Part shown: piece by piece, positions 31,459-31,841 of the stretch | How positions within the stretch are numbered: position 1 is the stretch's first letter | Layout of the letters: each line of letters opens with the position of its first letter | Assembly (NCBI GenBank): GCA_964635875.1 | Contig: CAZWRK010000050.1 | Span: 1-31,841 of the forward strand | Direction of reading: 5' to 3' | Source: CAZWRK01 sp964635875 | GTDB lineage: Bacteria; Pseudomonadota; Gammaproteobacteria; Burkholderiales; Aquaspirillaceae | Length of the DNA stretch: 31,841 nt | Translations under genes and position numbers: made by a program | Notes under the pieces: generated by a model | Databases searched by the model: none | The model's input: only the letters and a program-made list of their open reading frames with translations | Told to the model about the DNA's origin: nothing

Positions 31459-31841
31459 GGCTCTCCGTCTTTCGAGGTTGGAACGACCTCAGAAACTCCT
31501 CTCACGCAGATCAGCCTCAAAGGTTGAAAGGTCTATGCCGTGATAGCGCAAGAACGATATGAAGCTCATGGACTTCGCCGCTTCGTGGCGGAACGGCCCG
31601 TAGCGCAGCAAAGCCTTCGCGCGCAGGGTTTCGAAGCGATAGCCGCGTCCCGCGCGGTTCATCTGATCGACAAGCCCGTTCAGCGCTTCGGAGTAGGCGT
31701 TCGTATAGGGCGCCTCGAAGTAATTCAGGATGAGCCGACGCCAGCGCGTGTTGCGCATGAAGCTGAGTATCCGACCGAAATGTTTACGCATTGCGGGATG
31801 CCCCTGTCTTCCTCCTCCGCATCGACGAACACGCAATCAGC
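31459..31841 (-). mobile_element. Partial ISL3-like insertion sequence
   Basis: GGCTCTCC at 31459 fits the usual beginning of ISL3-family terminal repeats (GGCTCTT-like). It lies 30 bases beyond the transposase stop codon, a normal distance. The element continues past the right edge, so the other end and the target duplication cannot be seen. Confidence 0.6.
31489..31841 (-). pseudogene. ISL3-family transposase, 3' part, probably frameshifted
   Basis: The frame ending at 31489 encodes MRKHFGRILSFMRNTRWRRL, then LNYFEAPYTNAYSEALNGLV and MNRAGRGYRFETLRAKALLR, the C-terminal signature of ISL3 transposases (YF..P.TNAY.E.LNGLI, NR.GRGY.FE.LRAK.L). Just upstream this frame meets TGA (31839-31837), while a neighbouring frame reads ADCVFVDAEEEDRGIP up to about 31800 and would join it sensibly after a one-base shift (…GIP then AMRKHF…). 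The gene is thus likely broken by a one-base change, or a sequencing error is present. The 5' part lies outside the window. Confidence 0.65.

Noticed and set aside
30345..31562. Plus-strand open frame of 405 codons over the small genes at the right end
   Set aside because: It crosses three better-supported small genes and the insertion-sequence border, and its translation is low-complexity.
1..31841. CRISPR arrays, retrons, integrase, lysis genes or toxin-antitoxin pairs
   Set aside because: No regularly spaced repeats, no reverse transcriptase, no recombinase motif and no convincing holin or toxin frame were seen in the window.

Overview
The window holds most of the late (virion) region of a tailed phage or prophage with a contractile tail (myovirus type). 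The DNA is GC-rich, and the codon use and the families present suggest an alphaproteobacterial host. The host group is inferred; no host chromosomal marker gene is visible. An insertion-sequence end at the right edge suggests the stretch lies in a bacterial chromosome or in a decayed prophage, but no integrase or attachment site can be seen.

Nearly everything from 27277 down to 1 lies on the minus strand as one tightly packed transcription unit with many 4-base start/stop overlaps. In transcription order it reads: folE, queD, a purine-type phosphoribosyltransferase and queE; small and large terminase, portal, MuF-like head protein; DUF2213 protease/scaffold, decoration protein and major capsid protein; five head-completion and neck proteins; DUF3383 sheath-like and DUF3277 tube-like proteins; a tail assembly chaperone with a probable -1 frameshift extension; a tape measure protein with a lysozyme-like domain; Dit-like protein, baseplate plug, hub, Gp138-type spike, gp25-like wedge, baseplate J and DUF2612; and finally three fibre-region genes. 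The last gene is a giant fibre open reading frame of at least 1243 codons that runs off the left edge.

To the right of a divergent intergenic region (27278-27430) the plus strand carries a DUF932 protein, probably starting at a rare ATT codon, then a clear terminator and three small uncharacterised genes. Facing them on the minus strand are a tRNA-Gly(TCC) and two small phage genes with their own terminators. Two more small plus-strand genes follow, and an ISL3-like element begins at about 31459, with a transposase remnant that looks frameshifted.

The most interesting system is the four-gene 7-deazaguanine cassette placed 13 bases upstream of the terminase genes. FolE, QueD and QueE have intact catalytic motifs and should make 7-carboxy-7-deazaguanine (CDG). 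QueC and the DpdA transglycosylase are absent from the window, while a Gpt-like phosphoribosyltransferase is translationally coupled in the middle of the cassette. This raises the hypothesis that the phage turns a 7-deazaguanine base into a nucleotide, possibly for DNA hypermodification by a route that does not use base exchange.
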